This document shows, piece after piece, positions 24,501 through 36,400 of a stretch of 64,000 nucleotides of DNA. Under the pieces are notes generated by a model. The model searched no databases. It saw only the letters and a program-made list of their open reading frames with translations, and was not told the DNA's origin. Numbering within the stretch: the stretch's first letter is position 1; every line of letters starts with the position of its first letter. The DNA is from Lineus longissimus (Eukaryota > Nemertea > Pilidiophora > Heteronemertea > Lineidae), in the NCBI RefSeq assembly GCF_910592395.1, contig NC_088313.1, positions 2,544,501-2,608,500 of the forward strand, read 5' to 3'. Position numbers and translations under genes: made by a program.

Positions 24501-27500
24501 CAGCTCAGAGCATCTTCACACCGAATATCAGAAGGTATTGGTCGCAAAGCCCGCCGTAAAAGCGCCTGACTTATGGTGCAATTGTAGCATATCGAGTTAA
24601 GGCCTAAAGAAGTTAGGGAATTGATCATTCTCTCTGATTTGGACCGGTTGTGTTCAATAGGACTTTGATTGATTTGAATTGGTGAGATAAAAAGGCAAAA
24701 ATATCTTGAACACACTTGAACATTTCTAACAACCTTACTCGAGGAAACGTGTCACCATAATCTAAGCCAATTTCCTCATGGCTTTCAATAATTATGCCAA
24801 TCAACTTATCTCACTTCTGCCCGCTTCTGTCCCCGCCGGGGTCACCCAGAATATTTGATTGTTTCGCCTTCCTGTTTTGGAACGGTTCTGCGGAAATACA
24901 GTGGGATCAACACCGTGTTTTACTGCCACTTGCAAACATATCATAAAAGGTATAGAACTTGCTAATTTGGCTGTAAAAATCTTTTATCTGTAATATGAAT
25001 TTGTTTTGACTGCTTTATGGGGTTATTTCACCGAGCCAGACGACTGGCGGCGTCAAGTGCTCTTTCTGGACTGAGAAGTGTCGTCTAATTCGCCGGTAAC
25101 CCCATGAGCTAATTTAGTCAATCAATAGGGCCTCGGGGCACGCTTTGTTATCGCCAGTAGGGGCACATTCCCCGCAAGCGCCGGAGTGAAGTATGAAAAG
25201 TCCTTTAACGCCCTCATTAGTGACAGTTACCACAAAACAACTAAACAACATAATGATAACCGCCATTTAATGCCTGTAGGAGGTCAGGTTAATCTTTGTT
25301 TAATACTCCACGAATAGCTAAATACAACATTGTCTCATTGAATAAAGAAAGTGTGGAATTTCTGTATTGTTTCAATTCATGAGTTCCTAATAGTTGTATA
25401 AATACTTTTCCCCTGCATTTGGAAGATCTGTTAACATAGGACTTTCAATCTCTGTGTTATCAGCAATAACGCCCTGTTTTGCACGGGGGCGGGCGATGTT
25501 TGCATAGTAATTAACACCTAATAAAATATTTCAAAACACTTGTTATAATTGCGAAATATTTCTCACCCTTCTTACGGGTGGGTACACAGCAACGGAGTTC
25601 TGATGTAGCAGTTTGAAATGTCCTAGGTTAGAAAGTCCTGGGAACAAAGTATTCTATGTGAGCTTAAATCTCTGAGCTGTTGACGGTCATGGTCTCTATA
25701 GAACCACGAAGTCTCTCAAAAACATTTATTTCTGTCGGTCAACACAAGCCTTGCTGAATTGTATATTCATTCTTAGTGACATAATAGGAAGATCTAACAA
25801 TAAATTACAAATTGCACTTTTTGAACGCAGAAACCTGGTCAAAGTTAACTCTTGATGCTGACTAAGGATGCAGGGGTGTGTACGCCTTGCAGGCTACAGA
25901 ACCAGAAATACACAAAGAACGAGTCATCTATAGGATAATCAAGTACCCAGAAAATTGGCATAATAAGATTTGTTAACAGTTACTGACTAAACTGTCCGAT
26001 TCGTTGATACAGGAATATCTTGTGGTACCCAGGTTAGCATGACAGGTGTCGATTCCATGCCTCACGTTATCGGTCGCGGGTGGTTGATATCATGCAATTG
26101 ATAAGAAACGGGATGAGTAGGCTATGATAAGACATGACATAGTCATGGTCGCTCAATGTATATGCCTACTCGATTCGTCATCAGTTTGGTTGCAGCGACG
26201 CCCAATGATTACAAAAGGAAGAAAGTCGATGACATCTGTTTTAATACACAGACCTTATCATCAAGAATATCAATTCTTGACATGTACCTTTCAAAGCCGT
26301 TGGCAGCACGGTCAATTTGCCTGCATGGACTCGAATATACACTATTCTGTTTACTTTTTTTACGGGCATTACCAAGCCATGCATACATGTATAAAGTACA
26401 TACCAGAAAGCGCGCCAGTTTTCAACAAGTCATATATTGAATCGAATGAAAACATTCTTGTCCTATTTTAAAGTATCAAAAAAGAAGGAAAAATGTCAAC
26501 AAACAATGAAAAGTAAACAGAGGCGGTGAAAATGAGTATAAATAGTCGACAGCTGTCTAACAGGGTGAAACGGGACTTTTGGAACGTGTGTTTATATCTA
26601 GAAACTTCTTGAGTCCCCTGAAGCACTCGTGGCATGAAATTTCAGCAATTTGCCCCAGAAATGCTGCTGATTCAACTGGCCACTTTCAGGCGTGAAGAGG
26701 GAGGTATGACTTGTACTTGAGTCCATCCCAAGGTGTTGAACCCCCTTGACATTTACATGACCTCATTTTGACACAATTCTTCCTCAAATCTGTGTCGATA
26801 TCTCGGTGTCCCATATATTAGATTTCGTTTTTATTATACAGGGATTGCAGCTGTTTTCCCTTTCCATATTCGAAATCGTAGATTACGTGTACTTTCCCTA
26901 TTAATGGTTCTTTGTCTTACCTCCATTAAGTAAACCTTATTATTGATAATCTTACATGAAATTGCTTCAGACAAAAGTTTTTCCTTTGTGCGGTTGTGTA
27001 CATGTGTACAGAACGGCGATATACTTCAAATTCGCACCGCAATGCTAACAAACAGAAATAACCAGCTGTTCCAATTTTCCTTTTTTAGTTTGGAAATGGT
27101 CACATGCCTTTTAAATCAATAAAAATGATGTAGAGTATGTTACTTCTTTGTATCTGAATTACTTTTGCTGTTGTCAGATACTCGTACTTAATGCATCCGA
27201 CAGTGATGCAGAAAAAAACCCCATCGTTTCTGCTCTAATCACTTATCTCCAAAATCGGAAAAGAAGCAGTTACAAGAAGCATGCACATTAACTTCCCGAT
27301 TCGTTCTTCGTGTAATGGAGGAACCTTTCCAAGTTGGCTCTGATGAAAGACGGCTCACTGGAAAGAGTGATGGCCATCATGATCATATTGACGTTTGAGC
27401 CAGGTAATCCCTGAAACTCGGGTTTGTGTTTGAGGAATGGTGTCTCTTAACTGTTGTCATCTCCAGACCTGGAATTGCATATGTGTATGGAAGACAAGGG

Positions 27501-27573
27501 TGAATATGGTCTATAAAGTGTTTGCAAGTGTATGTCTAGGTCACTGTTTTACAACTTTATTTACAGAACAAAT
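21516..27573. other. Gene-free stretch
   Basis: A 15-G run lies at 23025-23039 and a TATAAATA string at 26537-26544. Unassigned open frames at 21684-22097 (minus, 137 codons), 24410-24715 (minus) and 26124-26471 (plus) have no recognisable domain or splice context. I see no supportable gene. Confidence 0.4.
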
Positions 27574-28023
27574 CTACAGCGTCACTACGGAGAGAATACT
27601 ATAAACAGTTGGATTACTAAAAGTATTGACACTCGAAAAAGAAGCAAATAATGTATCATCAATGTCTGTCAATTTAAGCTCTGTACTCTGCGGGAATAAA
27701 ACTGAATCAACTCTGACTAGGCTTGTCCGCATGCACTGACTGACTCTTCTTAACTGAGTTACGGGGATGCTTGCTGTTATTGCGGTATGGAGATGACAAA
27801 CTATAGGCCTGCGGGCGTAGTGGGCAAGGACCACACTCATTCCTGAAGGCGTTTCTTCGAGTACATTTGATGCTTTTGACACGGAAGTGAAATCAAGCAC
27901 TTTCTGGTAGCAGCACAACCGAGACAATTTCATCACCAGCATGGCTGCTTCATTCTTCAGTGATCTCATATCCGACAACAGTAGGCCGTTCTCGCAGGGT
28001 AGGATTTTAGTTGATTCCGGGGG
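27574..28023 (-). other. 149-codon open stretch, possible exon of an unknown gene
   Basis: On the minus strand the frame is open from just after a TAA at 28024-28026 to a TAG at 27574. The first ATG is at 27978. The product would begin with an amphipathic stretch (LKNEAAMLVMKLSRLCCYQK) and be serine/valine-rich later. There is no signal peptide. No convincing donor or acceptor could be chosen. It is long for a chance frame at this base composition but no family is recognised, so coding status is open. Confidence 0.2.
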
Positions 28024-28026
28024 TTA

Positions 28027-29749
28027 ACTGCTCAAAATATAGAAGTAAATTGCGACCGTTGGGTAATATGTGATAATGCGACCTAGGTGTGTCGAGTTAT
28101 GATAGTTTGATAAACAAATTGGCCAATTTCCGAATTCTATGTGATGGTCTAACGGTTGTAAAAAATAATTGCTTATTCAACGCAGCGTACAGTAAAACAT
28201 TAATTGATTGCCGGTGCATGCCGTTTTAAATGCCTTGATAAGGTGTTTGGTGTGCTGATATGCATTTTAGTACATGCAGGGTCGACACTTTATAACTATT
28301 CTGAAGACAAAAACAGATAGCATGAACATGTATTGGTGTAAATACGACATATGATGGAATGAAAGTGACATAATGCCCATGATGCGCCATGACTCTAAAC
28401 TCCATGTAAACATGAGCAGGATATTGACTAAAACCTCTCAATTATATCAATTTGCTTTCAGCCTTCTGATTATGGTTGGAAGATTCGTAGGCCCAGATAA
28501 AAATTGAAAAACAAAGCTACAATCACCGACAGAAAGAGAAGAGGTCCTAAAAAGAGCAGAGGAAAGAAGAATAACACTAATGTAGGTTACAATATCATTT
28601 GCAGTGGTCGTGATGGACATTTTAGGTAATTTTATTACATGAATGAGGTGAAAAATCATACAGTTTCGGAGTTCTTCCGAAACCGCAACTCTGTGACGTC
28701 ACGCCATTCGCGGAAATTGTGTGTTCGGCAATTTCCGGCGCTGTATTCGGTAGTTTTCGTAATGTAAACATTACGATTGTTTTGACAACCTGGCCTAGAT
28801 ATTTGTAGGCTTTGGGGGCAAGCTTACACTAATTTAATTTAGAGGAAATTATGAACGCGGATCCTACTAATTGACAGATTTACTTCCTCTGTACCAAAAG
28901 TATGCTATTTTGGTATTTATACCGGTAGGCCTTTTTTAAAAATCTACTATACTGTATATAGAAATCATAGATGTGCCTCGTTGGCCTTCTAAAAGTGAAT
29001 AGGCCTATTTGATATCAAATGATGTTTGTAGGTGGACGGGCAAGGTTTTATAATTTATGATGCTCGTCACTGTCAGTCATTATGATAAGATGAACTTGAA
29101 ATATCAAAGATATTGCTGTTCTTTCATGTCGTTATCAGGTTGAGACAGAAGATGAACAAATTCAAAGAAAAGTTATCATTGACTGCGATAGTTGGAAAAT
29201 GAATTACACAGTAGCAAACAGAATAAACTAAGGCTATATGGAGTTTATGAGTGATGCGAAAACTGAAGAAAAAAACTTTCCGAGAAAGAATTCGTGTCAA
29301 CGTGGACTAAGTAGGTAACGGATGGCATGATTACGCGGGGTATTTCTGCACTGACTCTGAAAAAAGTTCAGTCTTATTACCATTACAAGCAACCGCGATC
29401 CGCTTCATCTCCAAACAATGATCCTCATGCAATATCTTCTTGGTGACATCTCGTATCATTTCGCATTATCAAAAATAGCCCAGCATCAAATGTTCCACAT
29501 ATTTGGCAGTCGTTCGCGTGGCGATGAATAGACCATGCATGCCATCTAAATATAAAGGAAGGTAGGACCATTTGTGCCAAAGAATTTGGGAGTGGCGCTA
29601 CTTCTTTTAGGTCAGTTGAAACATGTTGTTAATACGCGAAGACCTTTGAGTGTCTCGCTCAACGGTGGGGGCAGCTTTTCGGCAGAAACAGCTACCAACA
29701 ACGTTGAGTTGTGCTTCCGGAACCACATGCACAGGCTGTCCACAACTTT
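28027..29749. other. Gene-free stretch upstream of the cytokine-like gene
   Basis: No exon supported. A perfect TGACGTCA octamer lies near 28693 in a short GC-richer patch. The frame beginning near 29574 lacks an ATG start and is not claimed. Confidence 0.4.
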
Positions 29750-29811
29750 GATGGCCAGTCCAAGCGTTTCTATACTGGGAGTTCTGAATTCATACGCTTG
29801 GACTGGCCATC
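29750..29811. repeat. 18-bp perfect inverted repeat (hairpin 1)
   Basis: GATGGCCAGTCCAAGCGT at 29750-29767 is the exact reverse complement of 29794-29811, with a 26-base loop. It sits about 0.5 kb upstream of the presumed transcription start of the cytokine-like gene and is immediately followed by a second hairpin. Confidence 0.9.
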
Positions 29812-29815
29812 TTTC

Positions 29816-29866
29816 AAGATTTTGGTGAATGGTTTATATAGTTTATAAACCATTCACAAAAATCTT
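29816..29866. repeat. 23-bp inverted repeat with 5-base loop (hairpin 2)
   Basis: Arms 29816-29838 and 29844-29866 pair at 22 of 23 positions around the loop TAGTT. Only four bases separate it from hairpin 1. It could be a small foldback element or a structured transcript; I have no evidence of expression. Confidence 0.9.
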
Positions 29867-30297
29867 CTCTCACAATCCAACGATCAATAGATATATTAAA
29901 GACATCATCCGCGTTCCCTTCACATCGCCCGAGATGAGATCCTGTGGCAATATCACACAGGTGGCAAATGAGATTGTGGGCGAAAATGGGTTAATTTTCG
30001 CACCTTGCGTTCCGCCTACACCACGCTCAGATCCCAGAACTCCCCCTTGAGGATCTACCAAGATCTGACGAATAATCCTGAACGCCTTAAACGCTTGTTT
30101 GGCACACCAGGTCAGTTCGATGACTCGACATTCAGTGGTGGGGAAATTGTAAACATTAGAGTAAGCCGTTCATTCATAAAATAGGACAAAACGGAAGCTA
30201 TCGGGGCAGCCAATCAGCGAATGGAAGAGAACCGTATACATTAATATTAATGCCACCCACACTGGCACTCGCATGTATATGAGTAACCGCGTGCTGG

Positions 30298-30335
30298 TAT
30301 TTAAGCTAGAGACAAAATGACCAAATAGTCAGAGT
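30298..30335 (+). promoter_or_regulatory. Probable core promoter (TATA-like box plus initiator) of the cytokine-like gene
   Basis: A TATA-like TATTTAAG (30298-30305) is followed 33 bases later by an initiator-like TCAGAGT (30329-30335), which is the normal metazoan spacing. Start at A30331 would give a 5' leader of about 101 bases to the ATG at 30432. Inferred from motif and spacing only. Confidence 0.45.
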
Positions 30336-30387
30336 TTATCAGGACGCGAACGCGGGAGGTATATCGAGACGAACACTGCCATATCAT

Positions 30388-30414
30388 ATGTTTTTTTTCT
30401 TACTTGGATACTAA
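30388..30414 (+). promoter_or_regulatory. Upstream ORF in the leader (8 codons)
   Basis: An ATG at 30388 opens a frame of eight codons (Phe-rich) that stops at TAA 30412-30414, 17 bases before the main ATG. If the predicted leader is right it would tend to lower translation of the main frame or make it conditional. Confidence 0.4.
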
Positions 30415-30431
30415 TCTCACATTCAAACACA

Positions 30432-30444
30432 ATGGCATCTTTAG
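30432..30444 (+). CDS. Cytokine-like gene, coding exon 1 (13 nt)
   Basis: ATG GCA TCT TTA G, then donor GTAAGT. The context ACACAATGG is good for initiation. It encodes MASL and the first base of a Gly codon, giving a phase 1 intron of 493 bases. Confidence 0.65.
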
Positions 30445-33400
30445 GTAAGTTAACCTCTTAACCGTATCTGTGATTTCTTGTAGCATCCGCGTCATCTTGC
30501 TGTCACTGTCAATGTTCATTATCGTCCCGTCTACTTTCTTGTCACCATCATCTCATATTTACCAAAAGGACAATACGACATTCAGTTCATGTTTGAATGG
30601 GCTTTACACGTGGTTTCGTCTGTCAGCCCCATAACCATGAGTGTACAACTCAGTGAAATAGCTTTTTATTGACATTTCCTAATTTTGATATTTGAATCTG
30701 AGGATGACAGTTAAGAAAACGTGGATGTCCTAGCATTAATTTTAGTTGTGAGAGTTATTTTCATTGATGATTAGGCCCGCTTGTTTTGGCAACCTCTTGA
30801 TTTGTATGTGAACTTGGTTACCTTCCTTATTGAGCAATCTGATAAGGTTTGGAAGCGATTAACACTTCAGACGGATTGGAATTTACAATCGTCTTACCAC
30901 GGAAGCCCATTAATGAAACTATTTCCTTAAATTTTAGGTTCAATTGCCACCCTTTCCGGCCTTGTTGCATTCCTAGCCCTTCTTACAAACACAGTAGCGC
31001 GACCACTATCAAAATCACAGCATCTCGAGTTTCCGGAAACAGCCGAGGAGATCACGAAGATAACCGAAGGCAAACGCAAGGATACGCTACTCAATAAAGT
31101 CATCCTCACGGCGCTAAGGGATAGAAGAGACGGGACACAAGCGCAACATTTGACAAAAGATTATGTGCGTCGACGGTTGGATGAGACGCTTATTCACGTG
31201 CGGGATTTAATATATAGAGCAAACGACACGTATAATCTGCTGGTGAGTACCATGACATGTTATTTGAAAAAGCAGTCAAGAGGCATCAATGGCCGACAGG
31301 CGAGGAATGCAGCATTTTATGCTGCAGCAGACGCTTGTAAAGTCTGCTTGCGTCGTCTGCCAAACGCGTTGCGCGCTTGATTCTAGACCAAGTCCACCCT
31401 CAGCGATTATTTGCCCCTCTTCGCGGATATCTAATCTTATTACATGCTTCTTACGACACTTTCCCACGAATTGGCCACTTCGCATCATTGTTGGGCAATA
31501 TCATACTATAAGTTTCGTACAATAACATTGGAATAGCATCACATTCTAATATTCGATATTGAATGAAATACTAAAAAGATGAGCATTTACTGCAATTACA
31601 GTCTGTGCCTATTGTCCCTGGCACTGTCAGATGTCAATTCCGCAAGTCTGGACCCTCGCAGACGACATTGGCGCAAAATGGCGCTCACCTAAAAGTAGTA
31701 TGACCATCTGATCGCTCTGTGATCGACTTGAACCTTCGCAATCGAGATATTTCTTAGGTAATATCGAGAATTGATTGTCTGCTGGGCTGCCCTTTGAATA
31801 TGGTGTCAGACTTTAACCCTTTGAGATGAAGTCACTGGATGTCACGATAATGTTCGAATGGAACACTCTTCAATTGATAACCCATTACCAGCTCACAGTT
31901 GAGAGCAGAAAGTATGTTTTTCTGCGTTTCTTGCAAGCGTACTCAAAACGGTATCCAATCGTACGACCGTTTCGCGTGAGGGAATAGATTGCCGGTGACA
32001 GAAATCCGCTCCGACATTTTGTAAGTGGTAGAGCTGAGAGGTGTAAGGAGTGCATCCGATGGAACCCCTTTATCTGAAGCCAATACCGATAGTCCTCGCA
32101 ATCCAGTTCTTGGGCCTAATCCACTGTCACACTATTTAATTCTTAAACAAACACTTAATAAGTACTTCCGGTATATACCCGTCAAATCTTTGACGTCATC
32201 AAAATCAAGACTGTTATCCAACATGTCGCAAAATTACGAGCTATATAATACGGTTTTGATTGGCATTAAACGCTAACATAATTCTGGTGGATTGGCTTAC
32301 AAAGTGAACTACGAATCCAAACTTCCAAATTGCTAAAACAAATTTAACTTGTCGGGGTTATAAGATCTTATTTCAAAACCGAGTCAAAGTTTGTTTGACG
32401 ATTAGGTTGTCCATCCTTTGAGAGTTTCGCTGCAAGTACGGTCAAAACACTGCCGGACGCCCCGACCCCAAACTCGCCCCAGTGCCGAAATTTAAATTTA
32501 AATTCAAATTCAATGTTTTTTCTCTTTGTATGGTGCGCGTAATATCAACTGTGGTACTTTCTGGAATTCTTGTCTGGTGATATCCAAATATAGAGAATAC
32601 TTTAAACATGGTCGCGCGTCGACCTTCCCTAATCTTTCGGTTTTTCCTAAATCTTGCGCAAGGCTTACCGCAGGGGATCAGGGTGATGCAAGGTCATCAC
32701 GGTCGTCTGTCTGAGCAAATCTTCGACCAGACGTTGAAAAACAGCTAATCGTCATCGTGTCCTTCATATTCGTAAAGTGGTGTAAGAAACGAATTTAAAA
32801 ACTACTGATAAACCAAAGTGGAACGAACGCTAAATAAGCATTTCCGACTCTAAAATGTAATAGAGAAGATAATATTGAAAGACATGTTAATGATTTTATA
32901 CCTTCTGATAATTTCGGTTGAATCTTTTTAAGTATAATTGAACAATTTCTCGTCTTTGGTGACATGCATGTCCCTAGGATCTGAAGCACCGACATTCAAT
33001 ATTCAGAGCACACCCGTACATCAATGTGTAAAAACCGACATTGTGTGTAGCACATACATCCCAAACGTTTTATTGACCTACACGAGTTGAATAGGCATGC
33101 ATTAATAACTATTTAGATATTAATTCACCTAACCACATAAATAGCAGAGGAATGCACGACAGAAAATTGGCTCCATCTCAACTCGGTCAGTCTAGGTTTC
33201 CAAGTTGCTTGACACTCACGTGGCACACTGTTTTCCTCTGGTAACTATAAAACACTGAAATTTGAAGCCAACCCAACATGGATGAGTGACTCAATTGGTT
33301 AAATATAGGCCCTGTATTCAAATTATCGGATCATATATACACCAGAACATTTTGTTAATTTTCGTCTAATGAATAAAGCAGTGGAACTTGAAGAATTTCG

Positions 33401-36400
33401 CGTGCATTCCTTTTGAATAAAAGATTTGACGTGCGACTGATCGGTCAATGGGTCTGTCTGGTGATATTCGCGCATAGCACTGCAGTTTACATGGAAGACA
33501 TGTAGAATGTACACACGGCGGGGGCATTGAACAGGGAATATCACTGATATACTCCGGGGCCCTGGGGCATTTGCAAAATGGCCAAATATTGTAGTTTCCC
33601 ACGTAGTTATATAATTGGAAGGGTTATCACTCATGCTTAGAACTAAATATCATCATAATCTATATTTTGCAACGTATTCGAAACTTAGCTAGAAACCAAA
33701 CGATTAATTTTCTCGATTGTTTGTGCCACGAGATGTATACCAAGAACGGACGGACTCTCGTACTCGGCCGAATGCCAACCATCATTTCATCAAACCAAGT
33801 CATGTGCCCCGAATACATTTTGGGTATTTATGCAGTGCTGTTTATCAGTATATCTGATATTGATATATATTGACGTGTGAAAGAAAGTTAATTATACCTA
33901 AAATGTCATCGCAAAACCAATATGTCACAAGGACGTTCTAATTACATAAGTTCCGGATGCAATTCGAATATGATCTGTGTTGATTTCTCAAAGTCAAAAA
34001 TCAGTGCCAAATGGACCACTTCCGGACATGCCGACTTTTTTGTGCAGCGGTTTTTTCATGGTGTCTTCTGATATACCACGGCCTTTTATTTACAGAGGGC
34101 ACGGGGCCTATCAAAACCGTAGGCCTATGACATTTATAATCAGCAACAGGATGCAATGGTTGATGTTATCGAGGGGTGAGGCCAATCGGGCAAACCGGGA
34201 GGCAAGACGTTTACTCCAAAGTTGTACAAGTTACCATCTTCTGTCCTGTAACCTGCGATGATGTTTGCATTATGTTGGTGATCATGATACATGTTGGGCG
34301 CCTAATGAGGAAATGCTGACTCAGCACTGACCAAGGGTATCAGCTTGCCGTTCAGTGACTCAATCCCGTTAACCGATAAGTGGTCGATTGCACCTTGTGG
34401 CTACTAGAACCAATATTGAACACCACCGTGGCCACACAAGCCATGCAATTGCTATTTACCCACACCTCCCCCATGCCCCGCATTTATAGCAATGGCCGTG
34501 GATTCTTTGAAACATGGTCGAAAACGCCATCTACTGGAAACCACTTAAGGCCAGAGGTCAAAAAGTATGCTGTATATTTTCTCTCTCTGGTTGTGTACAT
34601 TTAATTGCTGTAACATAAAAATACTCGGAAGTGTCCATTAATGGTCACTATCGATTCACGCGAGTGTTCATTTACACCGTCCCTAATGAATATGCTTCTG
34701 TTTAACAAATCACCAAGGGATACGCGCACCATTTTGCTTCAAGGTCAAATGAGGGCAATGGTGAATGAAGCGGTGCAAAAAGTACATTCAGAAGTGCAAA
34801 AGTATCATTCGATTACATGAGCGTGCATGACGTAAGGGCGTTGATCGTATAATATACACTGATCATAAGTCATGCCACGGATTATGAAAATCGTCCATTC
34901 TGTGTTTTAGTTGGTAACCGATATTTGTAACTCGAAGAACATTTTCATTTGGGATCGCATGAAATATGGGAGCGCAGTAGCCGTATCGCGGGCAATGAAA
35001 ACCATGAACCACCTGGTCTGGCGATGCGCACTTAGTCTACACTTCGCCAAAGACGTACATTGTAGACATATTTTCTAAAAAAAAATCGGCACTGCTATTG
35101 GCAACCTTCTACTATAAATGATGAAGAAGTCGACAGGTTTTTGAAACTATACATGTATATATTTTTCTGATCAACAGAATGTCGAGGGACGAAAAAACTG
35201 TTCACTCAGAATTCGGCACTTTATAGCTTAGAGGTGATGTGACCCGTGGCCAGGCCTAGGGTGGTTTACATTGACCGCTGCACTGATATGATGACAGCGC
35301 TTCGGGAACAATCTTTGATTCCGCATCCAATAAATAGTTTTCCCAAAAGAGAGATGTTTATGATGAGAGCAAGCGAAAGACCCAATCGGGTCATGAAGCC
35401 ATTACTGCTATTCTATATGAGAAATGCCGCGAAATGAAATCTCCAACCAGCAGGGCTATTAACCGCTCCACCCACGCACAACATGGATGTGGTGTCTCTC
35501 GTGACCGAGCAAATACGGCTCATAACTTAAACAGTGACGGGTGGAGGCATTGCTTGTCAAACCAAGGCAACACCTCGCGAGGTGCCGGTAATGAAAATGG
35601 AACATCGTTCGTCATCTTGTTCAAGTCTTGGTGATTCGAATGTACCCCGTGCCCTTTTCCTTTCTCAATTCATCATCTTCTTCAGTCTTGACCCGTCCGT
35701 GATGTGGCCGGAATGGGCTGGTGGGGCAGCTATCATTCCATTCATCTCGGCCATTGATGTGCTTTTAATGTTCGTTAATTACATTGCATAAATCGACAGA
35801 CAGGTTGTTCGGACACGCGCATTACAGTCCACCCGAGGTTGTCAGTTTGATGTGTTCAATTAAACCCATCAAGGCTGCCATAAGAACAGGGTTATGTGAA
35901 CTTTATAATGTTGCGATTGAAGCCATGCGCTTCCGGTTTGAAGCAACACTAATCCGTGTGAAACTGCGCTATCGAACCCTATTAGCTATAAGAGTACGGG
36001 CGAACTTCATAGATTAGTCAAGTCTGCACCCAAAGGGATGGGTGAAAGCTTTTGGAATAATGCTATCTTATTAAGACCCGCATGGTGTCTTCTCAAGATA
36101 ACATTCAAACTCATTTCAGTATTGCCCTCGAAATACTATACTAAACTAACCTTGCTAAATAGCGAAGTAATTTTAGAATCGATTTGCCTGTACGTCCACG
36201 GCCAACGAGCTGACTTTCTTCAGCAACCACTAGCCAGTATCCATTGTGTTCCATGCCTGTTAACGGTGCTGTCGCACGTGGACGTAAGTTTGAAAAAATG
36301 GTCATGGATAAACATGGCCTTTCAAGTTGGTGCTTTGTTTTATTATGAATAATACTAATGTATATAGCCACTTCTTTTTTGCTTTTCAGTGTTACCAGAA

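Noticed and set aside
29574-29828. Frame with a hydrophobic start just upstream of the cytokine-like gene
   Set aside because: It lacks an ATG start, runs through hairpin 1 and has no splice site linking it to the gene downstream.
35784-36352. Possible extra exon in intron 2 of the cytokine-like gene
   Set aside because: No acceptor and donor pair keeps the frame, and the five-exon model already joins in phase.
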